Shown: positions 9,761 to 19,850, counted from the first letter of the stretch. The stretch is DNA of 64,000 bases from Pseudomonas bubulae (GCF_900618535.1 NZ_UYJA01000001.1:496001-560000); one strand, 5' to 3'. Translations and numbers: made by a program. Notes: generated by a model from the letters alone, not told the origin.

Positions 9761-10194
9761 AGGCGCTTCCTGTCGTTGCGGGTATCAATCACCTTGGCAG
9801 TAATCGACACGCCGGGCGAGTTCTTCGACGTTCCGCGGTACTGCCTGAAAAAAACGTCCAGCCATACCTCAACCGATTTACCCCGGACTACAGCCAAAGC
9901 GGCGTCCGGCGAGCTGGGTCTGGTTGCGTTTGGCAGGCAGTGACGTGCCCATCGCAGGCAAATCAGCGCTAACGATCATTAACCCTCAGCGGCATATCAC
10001 ATACTCATCTCTGGCACAGATGTCCGCTTCAAACCTAATTTAACCCTCATAACACTGAGGTTTTCTGTTACCGAGTACAGTTTTATTGTGTATTAATTGC
10101 GGATAAGCGCAACGATCAGAACTGTCTATGCCCGCACATTCAGCCGCCAGAGAAAACCTGGCTCAGTTGAACAATCCTGCCCAAGAGTGACAAC
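9761..10194 (+). other. 434-bp intergenic region ahead of the sensor kinase
   Basis: No convincing gene. A short minus-strand frame (9715-9897) overlaps the flavin reductase end and resembles nothing I know. At 10045-10060 a short inverted repeat (CCTCA/TGAGG) followed by TTTTCT could act as a weak terminator. The last 130 bases are AT-rich and presumably hold the kinase promoter; no consensus boxes could be fixed. Confidence 0.4.
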
Positions 10195-13100
10195 TTGAAA
10201 TCACTGCCACTGCAACACGTTTTCGGGATGTTTCTGCTGTTACTGGTTTCATGCAGTTCATTGGCCGATGGCAACCCCCTTGGAATCCATGCGCGACAGC
10301 CCTTGGAGGGGCTGAAGGTGCATCTGGATGCGGCGACAAAAGCGTGGGTACTGGAGAAGCACACGCTGATTGTCGGCGTGTCAGAGGGCAATTATCCACC
10401 TTACAAAATCATTACGGCGCGCGATGAGCTGGAAGGCATTGCCGCCGACTATCTGTCGGCCTTGCAGCGTGAGTTGGCGCTGAAGCTGGTCATTCGCCGC
10501 TTCACTTCAACCGATGCGCTGTACCAAGCCTTGCGCGAAGGCCAGATAGACCTGGTGGCCGTCGCAACTTCGACTGAGGCCAAACACTATCAGGTGCAAT
10601 CAAGCCCTCCCTACGCGTTTACCGAGCTGGCATTGTTCACCGAAGCCGGAGATCTGCACGACTACGACATGCAGGCGAGTGCCACCCAAATTGCCTTCGC
10701 CGACGAACAGTTCCAGGAGTTGTACAAACAGACTGGCGGTCAGGGTACCACTACCCTTTACCCTTCAATTCGCGATGCCATGTCAGCGGTCTTGAGCGGA
10801 AAGTCCCAGGCCTTTATGGGTGATACTTTCTCCAGTCGCTATCTGTCTGCCCAATTGTTCAGCAATCAGCTGGTTGTCAATCAGAGTACCCGCCTGGCAG
10901 AAATCCCAGTGGGCTTTGCCTTCAACGCCTCCAACACAATGCTCGGTTCTGTGTTGAATCAAACACTGGGCGGCCTCTCGCGATGTTACCTGGTCGCTGC
11001 CATGCGCATCTGGGGTGACTCAGAGGGATGCGACATGAGCAGCTTTCGCCTGCACCTCAGCAAGCCCGAAGTGGCCTGGCTCGACAAGGCAAGTGTGGTC
11101 AAGCTGGCCATCAGTGAAGATTTGGCGCCTTACAGTTTTTTTGACAACAGGGGCAGACTCAACGGTATTGCCTCAGAACTTCTGGATATCGTGCGACGTA
11201 AAACCGGCATCCGCTTTGAGATCATTCGCGTCAGTTCCCTGAGTGATGCACTGGGTTTGCTCAGCCAGGGTGAAGCTGACCTCAGCGTTTTATTCCATAC
11301 CAGTGCAACACAGGGGGATTATCTGTATAGCCGGCCTTTCGTGACCGCCCCCTACCTGATCGTCACCCGACGAGAAGACACTTCACTCACCGCACTGCAC
11401 GCACACACTGCTGCCTCACTGGCGGTAGCCAAAAACCAAGTGCCGCCCGAGTTGCTCCACAACTATCCACACCTTCGCTTGATAGAGGCGACTACGACCG
11501 CCGATGCACTTAATCGAGTGCGCGGCGGCGAAGCGGACTTCTCCCTGGTACCCGCTAATATGGCGCGCTACTACCTGTCCTATAAGTATGAGAACAGCCT
11601 GAAAATAAACGGTGTGATTAACCATAATGATGCACAGGTCACCTTCGCCACACCGTCGAAAGCCCCTTTGCTAATGTCGATTCTAGACAAAGCACTGGCT
11701 GAAATAACCCCGGAGCAAGTCATACATATAACCGGTCGCTGGCGGGCCAACGCGGCAACTGACGACAAACATTGGGAAGGTTTAGCCTCCACCACCTGGA
11801 GTACCCTGGGCGCACTGTGCGTGCTGCTCATCGTGGCGGCATTGCTGATCGTCGCCCAACGGCGGCGGATCATACGCAAGCAGCTAGACCTGCATCAGCG
11901 CCAGCTTATTCTTGATGAACTGGAGGTCACCAAAGAGGCTGCGGAAAAGGCCAACCGAAGCAAGTCGGTTTTTCTGGCGACCATGAGCCATGAAATTCGC
12001 ACACCGCTGAACGCAATTATCGGCATGCTGGAGCTGGTATTGACCCGTAAAGAAGATCCCTCCCTCAATACCCGGTCAGTGCATATTGCTTACGATAGCG
12101 CACACAGTCTTCTTGGGTTGATCGGCGAAATCCTCGATATATCCACCATCGAGTCAGGCAAACTGACCCTGCGCCCGCAAATATCCACGCTCAAGCAGTT
12201 GATCGAATCGGTAACCGCCGTATTCATCGGTCTGGCACGCCAGAAGCATCTTAGTATCTGCCTGGAGCTGGATCAAACGGCTGAAGAGCGGTTGTGGATC
12301 GATGAACTGAAATTCAAACAGGTACTGTCCAACTTGTTGAGTAATGCAATCAAGTTCACGGATAAAGGCGGCATCGTGATCCGTTGTCGCGGCAACTACG
12401 AGGGCGAACACGCAGTGCAAGTGCGTATCAGCGTCACCGACACCGGCAGAGGTATTGCAGCGTCACAAATCGACAAGGTATTTACGCCTTTCTTTGAACT
12501 CGACAGCGCAGTGAACACCCCCAATGCCGGTGCCGGTCTCGGCTTGTCTATCAGCCAGGTGCTTAGCCAGTTGATGGATGCCCATCTAAGTGTCGAAAGC
12601 GAGCTGGGTGTTGGCACCTCGATGATCTTCAATGCACGTTTTCAGTGTGTGAGCGCGGACAGCGCAGGGAGCGATGAGGTTCTGACACACGCTCCGGCAC
12701 CTATCGATTCGCCACTGAACATATTGATAGTCGAAGACCACTTGCCAAGCCAGTACTTGCTTGAACAGCAAATCAGCTACCTGGGGCACCATGCGGTCAT
12801 TGCCAACAATGGCCAGGAAGGTATTGCGCTGTGGCAAAAACACGACATCGACATCGTGTTGACCGACTGCAACATGCCGCACCTCAACGGTTATGAAATG
12901 ACGCGCGCCATTCGTGACCTCGAATCCAGCCTGTGCAGAAAAGCCTGCATCATCATAGGCATCACTGCCGATGCACAGCGTGAAGCGCTCGAACAATGCC
13001 TGACTTCAGGCATGGATGAAGCGCTCGCCAAGCCCATCAACCTTGCCGGGCTCAATCGATTTATTCCCACACTCAACCGTGATGACAAAGAGCAAACGCA

Positions 13101-13404
13101 GACACAATCCGACCTGGCGAAAGAGGTACAGCTTGAGATAGCTGAACACGTCATCACCAGCAACAATGAGGAATTGTTGGCGCTGGAACTATCCCTGGGC
13201 CAAAACGATTGCGATGCACTGGCACGTATTGCCCACAAGCTCAAAGGCACTGCCTACGTACTCAATTCGCAGGGCTTGCTGTTGCTGTGCATCACCCTGG
13301 AAGAACTGACTGCCAATAATGGCGAACCTGAATCAATACGTCAGGCCGTAAAGGATCTGGCCAACGCTCTCAACGACATCAATATGTCGCTGCAAGCAAG
13401 CTAA
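10195..13404 (+). CDS. Unorthodox hybrid sensor histidine kinase, EvgS/BvgS/RocS type
   Basis: A 1069-residue inner-membrane kinase. Order: signal segment (MFLLLLVSCSSLADG), two periplasmic SBP_bac_3 (Venus-flytrap) domains at about 45-270 and 290-515, a membrane helix at about 536-556, HisKA with H599 (MSHEIRTPLN), HATPase (NLLSNAIKFTD), receiver with D891 (VLTDCNMPHLNGYEM) and HPt with H1014 (IAHKLKGTAYVL). All phosphorelay residues are intact, so phosphate can flow His-Asp-His to a separate regulator. It has no PAS domain, unlike the second kinase. The start is a TTG with a weak AAGAGTG site; ATG 10228 is an alternative just before the hydrophobic core. It is convergent with the second kinase with no bases between the stop codons. 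Confidence 0.9.
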   Translation: MKSLPLQHVFGMFLLLLVSCSSLADGNPLGIHARQPLEGLKVHLDAATKAWVLEKHTLIVGVSEGNYPPYKIITARDELEGIAADYLSALQRELALKLVIRRFTSTDALYQALREGQIDLVAVATSTEAKHYQVQSSPPYAFTELALFTEAGDLHDYDMQASATQIAFADEQFQELYKQTGGQGTTTLYPSIRDAMSAVLSGKSQAFMGDTFSSRYLSAQLFSNQLVVNQSTRLAEIPVGFAFNASNTMLGSVLNQTLGGLSRCYLVAAMRIWGDSEGCDMSSFRLHLSKPEVAWLDKASVVKLAISEDLAPYSFFDNRGRLNGIASELLDIVRRKTGIRFEIIRVSSLSDALGLLSQGEADLSVLFHTSATQGDYLYSRPFVTAPYLIVTRREDTSLTALHAHTAASLAVAKNQVPPELLHNYPHLRLIEATTTADALNRVRGGEADFSLVPANMARYYLSYKYENSLKINGVINHNDAQVTFATPSKAPLLMSILDKALAEITPEQVIHITGRWRANAATDDKHWEGLASTTWSTLGALCVLLIVAALLIVAQRRRIIRKQLDLHQRQLILDELEVTKEAAEKANRSKSVFLATMSHEIRTPLNAIIGMLELVLTRKEDPSLNTRSVHIAYDSAHSLLGLIGEILDISTIESGKLTLRPQISTLKQLIESVTAVFIGLARQKHLSICLELDQTAEERLWIDELKFKQVLSNLLSNAIKFTDKGGIVIRCRGNYEGEHAVQVRISVTDTGRGIAASQIDKVFTPFFELDSAVNTPNAGAGLGLSISQVLSQLMDAHLSVESELGVGTSMIFNARFQCVSADSAGSDEVLTHAPAPIDSPLNILIVEDHLPSQYLLEQQISYLGHHAVIANNGQEGIALWQKHDIDIVLTDCNMPHLNGYEMTRAIRDLESSLCRKACIIIGITADAQREALEQCLTSGMDEALAKPINLAGLNRFIPTLNRDDKEQTQTQSDLAKEVQLEIAEHVITSNNEELLALELSLGQNDCDALARIAHKLKGTAYVLNSQGLLLLCITLEELTANNGEPESIRQAVKDLANALNDINMSLQAS

Positions 13405-16400
13405 TCACACGCAAGAGGCATGGGATATTTCACGCAAGTTTTTCACCAGCTTTTCCTGTGCTTGTTCAAGTAATCCGGCGCAGTGGAGCACCTGTGCAGG
13501 GACAACCAGCGATGCACTGCAAGCCTGTTCCAGCATTTCGCAGCACTTGATAACAAGCGGGTCGTTCACGATAAGCGCCGCCCCCCTGATACGATGGGCC
13601 AGGGCCGCAAATCCTGACGTGTCATGCCTGGCCAGCAGATCGCGAAGCTCTGCCATATCTTTTTCGCTACTGCGCAGCGCCTCATGAATCAGCCCCGCGA
13701 CTGCCTCATCATCACCGCCAGTCAACTCATGCAGACGTGCCGTGATGGATACCTGATCGGCACAAACCTGAATGTCATGCCCGGAAACGAAACTCTCTGC
13801 CAGTGGCGTTTGCCAACTCGACAAAAGTGTCGACAACGCTTTCAGGCTCATAGGTTTGAATAAACAATCATTCATGCCTGCCTTTAGGCACCTGGTCTTT
13901 TCCTCTGGCTGGACGCTCGCTGTAAAGCCCACTATCAGGCAAGCACCCATACCCCGCTGTTCTTCATCCTGACGGATCTGCTGAGCCAGATCGTAGCCAC
14001 TCATCAACGGCATATTACAGTCAGTGATGACGATGTCGAAGTGCCCTGCCCGCCAAAGCTGCAACGCAACCACCCCATCCCCGGCATCGCTTGCCGACTG
14101 GCCCAGGAACGTCAATTGCTGGACCAGAAGTAAACGATTAGCAGGCTGATCATCTACCACCAGCACCTTCAAGGCGCGAGCAGCCCCAAGGCCTTGTTCG
14201 CGCTGTGGCGGCGAAAGAGGCACAGCACTCAGTTTATTGAATAAGAATGACGCTTCGAGTGTCGTCCCCTGACCTATTGCACTGCAGATTTGCAGGCTAC
14301 CGCCCATCAGCTCGCACAATGAGCGCGAGATAACCAGCCCAAGCCCCGTGCCACCCCTGGAAGCTGCGCCATGATTGGCCTGAGAGAAAGGTTGGAACAA
14401 ATGCTGCAAATCTTGAGCATCAATACCGATTCCGGTGTCTTCAACCCTCAGTATCACCTGTAGACGCTCATCTACGATCTGCTCGACGCGAAGCAAAATG
14501 CGGACTTCTCCGCTGTCCGTGAACTTGATCGCATTACCCAGCAGGTTAGAAAGCACCTGCTGGAAGCGCACTGGATCGACAAGCACGTCACAGCCGACAC
14601 TGGCGTCGATATCCAGCTTCATGATCAGGTTTTTCTGCCTGGCAAGACCTTCAAACACTCGCACAACCGACTCGACGAGCTCCCGCAAATTCGCCCTTCT
14701 GGGCGAAAGACTGACATGCCCTGATTCAATCCGCACGAGATCCAGAATATCGCCGAGCAGTTCAAGCATGCCCTTGGCCGAGGTGTATGCCACCTCGATG
14801 GAGCCACGATCGAAGTCGCCTTTTTCGGCACGCTTCAATGCGAGCTCAAGCATGCCGATGACGGCACTCATCGGGGTGCGAATCTCATGACTCATGGTCG
14901 TCAGGAAGGTGGTCTTGGCCCTGTTTGAATTGTCTGCCTGGTGCTTGGCCGCACGTAATTGCTCAATAAGTTCGCGTCGTTCACTGATATCGATCCAGCC
15001 ACAAATAACACCCTGAACTTGCCCGCCAGTATCATGAAATGGCTGAATCCAATGGTAAATGATCTGTTTCGAGTCACCCACGTGTAACGTGCGATCGACC
15101 ACGTAGGGCTCGTCCTGCTGGATGACCCGCATATAACCGGCGTGGAACTGCATGGCCTCGTCGCTGTTGTGCTTGGCGCTTTGCAGCGCGGTTTTGCCGA
15201 TAACCTCCTCACGGGCGACAGAAAATGTTTTCAGGTAATGAGTGTTGCAAGTCACCATTACGCCTTGACGATCACGTACGTAGATCGGGTGCGGAGTGCC
15301 GTTGATCAGTGCCTCCATAAAGGCCAACTGATCACTGAGGGCCAACTGTGCACGCTTGCGCTCGCGAATCTGTCGGCGGATGTAAATATTCCAGACCAAT
15401 GAGCAAAAAACGAAAAGGAAGGCGACTCCAGCCATCTGGTAAATAAGGGCTTTATAGTTTCTCCATTTCATGACCTCAAACACTGCAACGGGACGCCAGC
15501 GATTAAGTACCAGATTAATTTCGTCACGGGTAATACTGCGAAGCGCCTTATCGATAATTGAGATCAATTCGGTCTCACCGCGCTGGGCCGCAAAGGCCAG
15601 GGCGCCATACTCACCTTGCAGGATATTGCTGATGCGCAACTTGCCTGGGTACAGATGCTGAAGGTAGTAGCGGGCGCCGTGCAGTGTGGCGAAGGTCGCG
15701 TCTGCCCGCCCATCGGCAACCATCGCGAGGGACTCGAGAATGGTAGATGAGTCAATGACTTCGATATCCTTGTAGGTACCCAGCACATTGCGCTCGGCCG
15801 CCATCATCGGCACAGCGACCCGCTTGCCACGCAAACCCTGAAGACTTGAAGGCGGGTCGGCCACGTCACGGGTGACAATCACAAACGAACTGAACATAAA
15901 GGGCTTGCTGAACCGCAGGCTGCTCTCACGCTCAGCCGTGTGCGCAGCCAGGGTCAGATCCGCGCTGTTATCCGACAGAGAGCTGAGCAGGCTGGCAAAA
16001 CTGTCAGTGCGAACCGCTACAAATTGCACCCCCGTGCGCCTGTTAATCAACTCCAGCAGTTCCGAACTCATTCCACTAAAACGCCCCTCGGCATCAAAGA
16101 AAGCAAAAGGCGCCAAGTCATCATTAACCACGAAACGCACAACCGGGTGACGCTCTATCCAGCGTTGCTCATTGATGGACAGGTCAATTTGCCGGGCCGA
16201 TAGCATGGCCCCACCCCCGGACCAGCGTTTCACGATCTGCTGCAGACTATTTTCGTCCATTGCGCTGATTGCACTGTCCAGCACCGTTTTCAACCGTGTG
16301 TTGCCAGGCTGAATGGCGAACGCGAAGCCGCCACTGTGCACATCGACAAAACGCTCCAGTCGCACATCGTTGAAATAATTCAAGTTGATCAGATAGTTGC

Positions 16401-17106
16401 TCGACAAGCCGTCTCCCAGGTAACCATCAAGACCGCCGAACGCGAGCGCAGCCAAAGCCAGGTTACGTGATGCGTAAGCAATAAACCGGGCATCGGGATA
16501 CCGTATTGCAAGCTGGCTGTAGGGGAGATAGTCCGCAGCTACCGCTATGCGCTTTCCTGCCAGGTTGGACGGCAACGGTTGCTGATCTGCGTAACGGACA
16601 AACAGGGCTGGCTGGTCTTGCACATAAGGTTTACTGAGTAGCGCATTATTGCCAAGTACCTCAAGAGCGCTGGAGCTGCCCAACAGATCAATTTCGCCAC
16701 GTTCGAGTGCGGCCAACGCACTGCCCCGATCAGCAAAGCGGCGAAGCTTTGTATCGATATGAAGTGTTTGCCCCAAATAGCACACTACGTCTGCAGTAAT
16801 ACCCTCGTAAAACGGGGAACCCGCGGTCATCTCAAAAGGCGGGTAATCGGGTTGGGCGACGCCAATCACCAATGCACGCTTTTGCCTGAGCCACTGCCAG
16901 TCATCATTGGCAAGAGAGACTTGCGCCGCTAGGCAGTAATCACGCTCCTCCAGCCGCAGCAGCCCCTCGTCGGTGGCTGCAAGCAGCGAATCATATGGAA
17001 AAAAATGCATCACAACGATCGCTAACACCGCGCGTTTAATGGCAGCGCCAAGTGATACCGCAACCCCTGTTACAACTCCGTTGTGTATCAACCAGGGTGC
17101 AATCAC
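13405..17106 (-). CDS. Unorthodox hybrid sensor histidine kinase with PAS domain, RocS1-like
   Basis: A 1233-residue kinase. Order: N-terminal membrane segment, two SBP_bac_3 domains (about 70-300 and 310-545), a membrane helix at about 555-577, a PAS domain at about 590-710 (HPIYVRDRQGVMVTCNTHYL), HisKA with H740 (MSHEIRTPMSAVIG), HATPase (NLLGNAIKFTDSGEV), receiver with D1029 (VITDCNMPLMSGYDL) and HPt with H1171 (LAHRIRGAAL). Length and domain order match RocS1/RocS2 of P. aeruginosa. Start: a GTG at 17106 overlaps the TGA of the upstream response regulator (GTGA), so the two are translationally coupled. It probably feeds the 17103 regulator and the receiver-EAL protein. Ligand unknown. Confidence 0.92.
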   Translation of the reverse strand: MIAPWLIHNGVVTGVAVSLGAAIKRAVLAIVVMHFFPYDSLLAATDEGLLRLEERDYCLAAQVSLANDDWQWLRQKRALVIGVAQPDYPPFEMTAGSPFYEGITADVVCYLGQTLHIDTKLRRFADRGSALAALERGEIDLLGSSSALEVLGNNALLSKPYVQDQPALFVRYADQQPLPSNLAGKRIAVAADYLPYSQLAIRYPDARFIAYASRNLALAALAFGGLDGYLGDGLSSNYLINLNYFNDVRLERFVDVHSGGFAFAIQPGNTRLKTVLDSAISAMDENSLQQIVKRWSGGGAMLSARQIDLSINEQRWIERHPVVRFVVNDDLAPFAFFDAEGRFSGMSSELLELINRRTGVQFVAVRTDSFASLLSSLSDNSADLTLAAHTAERESSLRFSKPFMFSSFVIVTRDVADPPSSLQGLRGKRVAVPMMAAERNVLGTYKDIEVIDSSTILESLAMVADGRADATFATLHGARYYLQHLYPGKLRISNILQGEYGALAFAAQRGETELISIIDKALRSITRDEINLVLNRWRPVAVFEVMKWRNYKALIYQMAGVAFLFVFCSLVWNIYIRRQIRERKRAQLALSDQLAFMEALINGTPHPIYVRDRQGVMVTCNTHYLKTFSVAREEVIGKTALQSAKHNSDEAMQFHAGYMRVIQQDEPYVVDRTLHVGDSKQIIYHWIQPFHDTGGQVQGVICGWIDISERRELIEQLRAAKHQADNSNRAKTTFLTTMSHEIRTPMSAVIGMLELALKRAEKGDFDRGSIEVAYTSAKGMLELLGDILDLVRIESGHVSLSPRRANLRELVESVVRVFEGLARQKNLIMKLDIDASVGCDVLVDPVRFQQVLSNLLGNAIKFTDSGEVRILLRVEQIVDERLQVILRVEDTGIGIDAQDLQHLFQPFSQANHGAASRGGTGLGLVISRSLCELMGGSLQICSAIGQGTTLEASFLFNKLSAVPLSPPQREQGLGAARALKVLVVDDQPANRLLLVQQLTFLGQSASDAGDGVVALQLWRAGHFDIVITDCNMPLMSGYDLAQQIRQDEEQRGMGACLIVGFTASVQPEEKTRCLKAGMNDCLFKPMSLKALSTLLSSWQTPLAESFVSGHDIQVCADQVSITARLHELTGGDDEAVAGLIHEALRSSEKDMAELRDLLARHDTSGFAALAHRIRGAALIVNDPLVIKCCEMLEQACSASLVVPAQVLHCAGLLEQAQEKLVKNLREISHASCV

Positions 17107-17801
17107 TGCTGATCGAGGTTGTGTTGCAACCTGAACAATTTAAGATCGGTGCGTATACCCAGCTTTCTGAAGGCCGCCTGCTTCTGCCCGCTGATGGTTT
17201 TAGGGCTGCGCATGAATTTGAGTGCAATCTGCGAAACCTGCATGCCCTCCAGGCAACACCGCAGCACCTCACGCTCTTTGGGTGAAAGCGCAACGTTACC
17301 GACGAGCAAGGTATCGCCAGCCGGGTCTTCGCCCGTGTCACAGGGGCGCTCATGGCCAGGAATCGGCTTTTTGTCGAGTTCATGGGCCATCATCGACGAC
17401 AGGTACAACTGCCCCGATGCCACGGTGCGAATGGCCAGGATGAGATCGTCAACCGGTTGAGACTTCCCCAAGAAACCATTCGCGCCTGCGCCAATGGCTA
17501 GCTTGACTATTGCAGGCTTCTCCGCCGAAGAAGAAATGAGGATAAGCAGTTGCGGATATTGCTTTCGCAGCAAGCGAATCAGGTTCAGACCATCCAGCTC
17601 GCCATCATGCAATTGATAGTCCAGTACCAATAGATCAATCGTCTGCACCCGCAGGGCCGAAATCAACTCGGCGCTTGCGCTGTACACGCCGACCACCGCC
17701 AGGTCAGTCTCCCGGCTCAGCCGCGAGTTCAAGGCCAGTCGAATAAGAGAATGATCATCCAGCACGGCAACACGTAAGGGTGTGACAACAGAAAACTGCA
17801 T
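17103..17801 (-). CDS. LuxR/NarL-family response regulator, RocA-like (EvgA/BvgA type)
   Basis: A 232-residue DNA-binding regulator. The receiver keeps the acidic pair D15-D16, phospho-acceptor D61 (LLVLDYQLHDG) and K113 (GFLGKSQP). A linker and a LuxR-type helix-turn-helix follow (LSPKEREVLRCCLEGMQVSQ, then KTISGQKQAAFRKLG). Start ATG 17801 has CGGAGA seven bases upstream. Its stop overlaps the kinase start, which supports a cognate pair. In P. aeruginosa the equivalent RocA1 activates cup fimbrial genes; by analogy the fimbrial operon at 20208 is a likely target. The family is certain, the target inferred. Confidence 0.92.
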   Translation of the reverse strand: MQFSVVTPLRVAVLDDHSLIRLALNSRLSRETDLAVVGVYSASAELISALRVQTIDLLVLDYQLHDGELDGLNLIRLLRKQYPQLLILISSSAEKPAIVKLAIGAGANGFLGKSQPVDDLILAIRTVASGQLYLSSMMAHELDKKPIPGHERPCDTGEDPAGDTLLVGNVALSPKEREVLRCCLEGMQVSQIALKFMRSPKTISGQKQAAFRKLGIRTDLKLFRLQHNLDQQ

Positions 17802-17928
17802 TCTTTGTCTCCGGATCGCTCACGTTTTAATCATTAAAAACATAGGAAAAGTCTGAACGATGCACAAGACAATGCATATAGGGATTGCCTCAAAATCAGC
17901 CGCTGAGAGGGTTCGGCGTAAAAATAGT

Positions 17929-19188
17929 TCACCCCGCAGGGCGCAAAGCTGCGCGCCATATCGACGGATCGCCTGAAAAGGTCCAGCTCATCAACTCTGC
18001 CTCGCTCATTGGTCGGGCATACAAATACCCCTGCCCCAACTGGCAACCCATGCCTTGCAGGCAGCGTAATTGCGCTACGGTTTCTATCCCCTCGACAACC
18101 ACCTGCATATCCAACGACCGCGCAAAGTGCAGGACACTCCTGATCACTGCAACTGAGCGATTGCGCTTAAAGTCGCGGATAAAACCGCCATCCAGTTTCA
18201 CCTCGTTAAACGGCAACTGGCACAACCGCTCAAGCGATGAGTAGCCGACACCAAAGTCATCCATCGACAAGTTGCAACCCAACATGCGCAGCCCAAACAT
18301 GCTCGCCATGCACCTCCCGGGGGCTAGCAAAAGACCGGTTTCCGTAAGTTCAAACGTCAGGCTTGCCGGTGCTGCATCGTGTTTATTCAGCACCTGCCTG
18401 ATCCGGTCAACGAAGCGCGGGCATTCCAGTTGCGTTGTATCCAGATTGAACGCAAGGTTGAACCCATTTCCACCCGCCTGCATAAACTGCTGCAAACGCA
18501 GCCCTTGCTCAAATACTCTGAAGAAGACCTTATCGAGCAACCCCAACTGAACGACAGCGGGAAGAAATGCCTCCGGCGACAACATGTCACCCTGCGCCCG
18601 CTGCCATCTGAGCAACACCTCGGCACCCTGGATCAATCCACTGCCCAGATGGAATTTTGGCTGAAACCAGGCACAAAACTCTTGCCGATCGATGCCTTCG
18701 AGTATGTCCTCATCATCAGGCTCAGATCCCGAGTCGCAGGGCTGTCCAATACCGGTTTGACTGGCTCGACCGCTTGCACAGTAAGCTTGCAACAACAGGA
18801 CAAGCTCCTCTGCCACGAGTGGCCGGACTGCATTGCCCAGCCACTCCAAGCCCTGCAGCCTTAGGATTTGCTCCACGGTATACACCAGCTCATCGGGTAT
18901 CGAACTGCAGATAATCACCGCATTGACCAAACCTGCCTCACGTGCCTGACTCAAAAAGCACAACCCATCGGTTGCCAGGGTCTGCAAATCACATAACACG
19001 ATATCAACGCCTCCGTGCAGGTGCAGCAATGACAGGGCGGTCTCCCCGCAAGAGGCTTGCAAGACATCAATGCACCCCATATCAAGCAACGTATTGACTG
19101 CAACAGCACGCTGTAAATCGTGACGCTCAAACATCAGCAAACGCAGTGTGTTCAAAACATCTTTCCCGTTTGAAATACAACTGTTCAA
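17929..19188 (-). CDS. Receiver-EAL cyclic-di-GMP phosphodiesterase, RocR-like
   Basis: A 419-residue protein with an N-terminal receiver (phospho-acceptor D67 in VLCDLQ; the usual Lys is Arg in NAVRP) and a C-terminal EAL domain from about residue 165. The signature reads GAEVLLRW, so EAL is EVL with the Glu kept. The other expected catalytic elements are present: Asn in AFNLD, Glu in FELTE, DDFGVGYSSL, Lys in EVKLDGGFI and VEGIET. Activity is therefore likely. In P. aeruginosa RocR lowers c-di-GMP and opposes RocA. The TTG start at 19188 overlaps the preceding gene's TGA (TTGA), implying coupling. A 127-bp gap precedes the next gene, 17801. Confidence 0.9.
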   Translation of the reverse strand: MNSCISNGKDVLNTLRLLMFERHDLQRAVAVNTLLDMGCIDVLQASCGETALSLLHLHGGVDIVLCDLQTLATDGLCFLSQAREAGLVNAVIICSSIPDELVYTVEQILRLQGLEWLGNAVRPLVAEELVLLLQAYCASGRASQTGIGQPCDSGSEPDDEDILEGIDRQEFCAWFQPKFHLGSGLIQGAEVLLRWQRAQGDMLSPEAFLPAVVQLGLLDKVFFRVFEQGLRLQQFMQAGGNGFNLAFNLDTTQLECPRFVDRIRQVLNKHDAAPASLTFELTETGLLLAPGRCMASMFGLRMLGCNLSMDDFGVGYSSLERLCQLPFNEVKLDGGFIRDFKRNRSVAVIRSVLHFARSLDMQVVVEGIETVAQLRCLQGMGCQLGQGYLYARPMSEAELMSWTFSGDPSIWRAALRPAG

Positions 19189-19850
19189 GAGAAACGCAGG
19201 GGCAGACGCCGGAACAAATCAAGATCATTTCTCAAGCCCAGCTTTTTATAGGCTGCACGTTTCTGAGCGTTGATCGTTTTGACACTTCTTGTGAAGCCCG
19301 CCGCTATTTGTGTGTCGGTCAATCCGGCCACACACAAATGCAGCACTTCTCGCTCTTGTGGCGTCAACATTACGCGATCCAACAGGCACACCCGCGTTGC
19401 ACTTCCATCACCTGCATGGGTACCGACCGGCATGTCGAAGGTCGCTTGCAAAATCAACCTGGAGCAGAAATAAAACTCTCCGTTGGCCAGGCTGCGAATG
19501 GCTGTTACATAGCTATCCAGTGGTTGTGTCTTGCAAATAATGCCGTGGGCCCCTGATGCCATGAGCAATACAGCTGTCGGCAGATGCGGCTGATCCAGCA
19601 GAACCAGAATTCTCAGTGTCGACTGTTCTATGCTGAGTGCCCTGATAAGCCCAACCGTATCATTCCCCTCTGACAAGTGCCCTATCAGCAGCAAGTCAAA
19701 CTCATCCTCGGAAACACCACGCATAGCGATATCGCAACGTCCATAGGAACCAACAACCGTGATGTCAGGCTGTTCGAAAAGATGCAAACACAAGCCATAA
19801 CGGGCTATCTCATGGGTATCCAGAACACCTACCCTGATGGACTTAAACAT
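19185..19850 (-). CDS. LuxR-family response regulator with a degenerate receiver (no phospho-acceptor Asp)
   Basis: A 221-residue protein from ATG 19850, which has GGAG seven bases upstream; the longer TTG-type start at 19877 is less likely. The fold parallels its neighbour at 17103, but the receiver is altered: the acidic pair DD is D11-T12, and the position exactly 46 residues after D11, where the neighbour has D61, is Gly57 (FDLLLIGHLSEG). The Thr/Ser position is also changed, while K107 (GIICKTQP) survives. The DNA-binding half is intact (LTPQEREVLHLCVAGLTDTQ, then KTINAQKRAAYKKLG). It is probably the first gene of the operon running through the EAL protein. Phosphorylation at the usual site is not possible, so its activity must be set another way. 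Confidence 0.88.
   Translation of the reverse strand: MFKSIRVGVLDTHEIARYGLCLHLFEQPDITVVGSYGRCDIAMRGVSEDEFDLLLIGHLSEGNDTVGLIRALSIEQSTLRILVLLDQPHLPTAVLLMASGAHGIICKTQPLDSYVTAIRSLANGEFYFCSRLILQATFDMPVGTHAGDGSATRVCLLDRVMLTPQEREVLHLCVAGLTDTQIAAGFTRSVKTINAQKRAAYKKLGLRNDLDLFRRLPLRFS

Noticed and set aside
9715..9897. A 60-codon minus-strand frame overlapping the flavin reductase end
   Set aside because: No ribosome site, no recognised motif, and half of it is antisense to a real gene.
17929..19188. Loss of phosphodiesterase activity because EAL reads EVL
   Set aside because: The Glu is kept and the other catalytic residues (Asn, Glu, DD, Lys, Glu) are all present, so the change at the middle position is unlikely to inactivate it.
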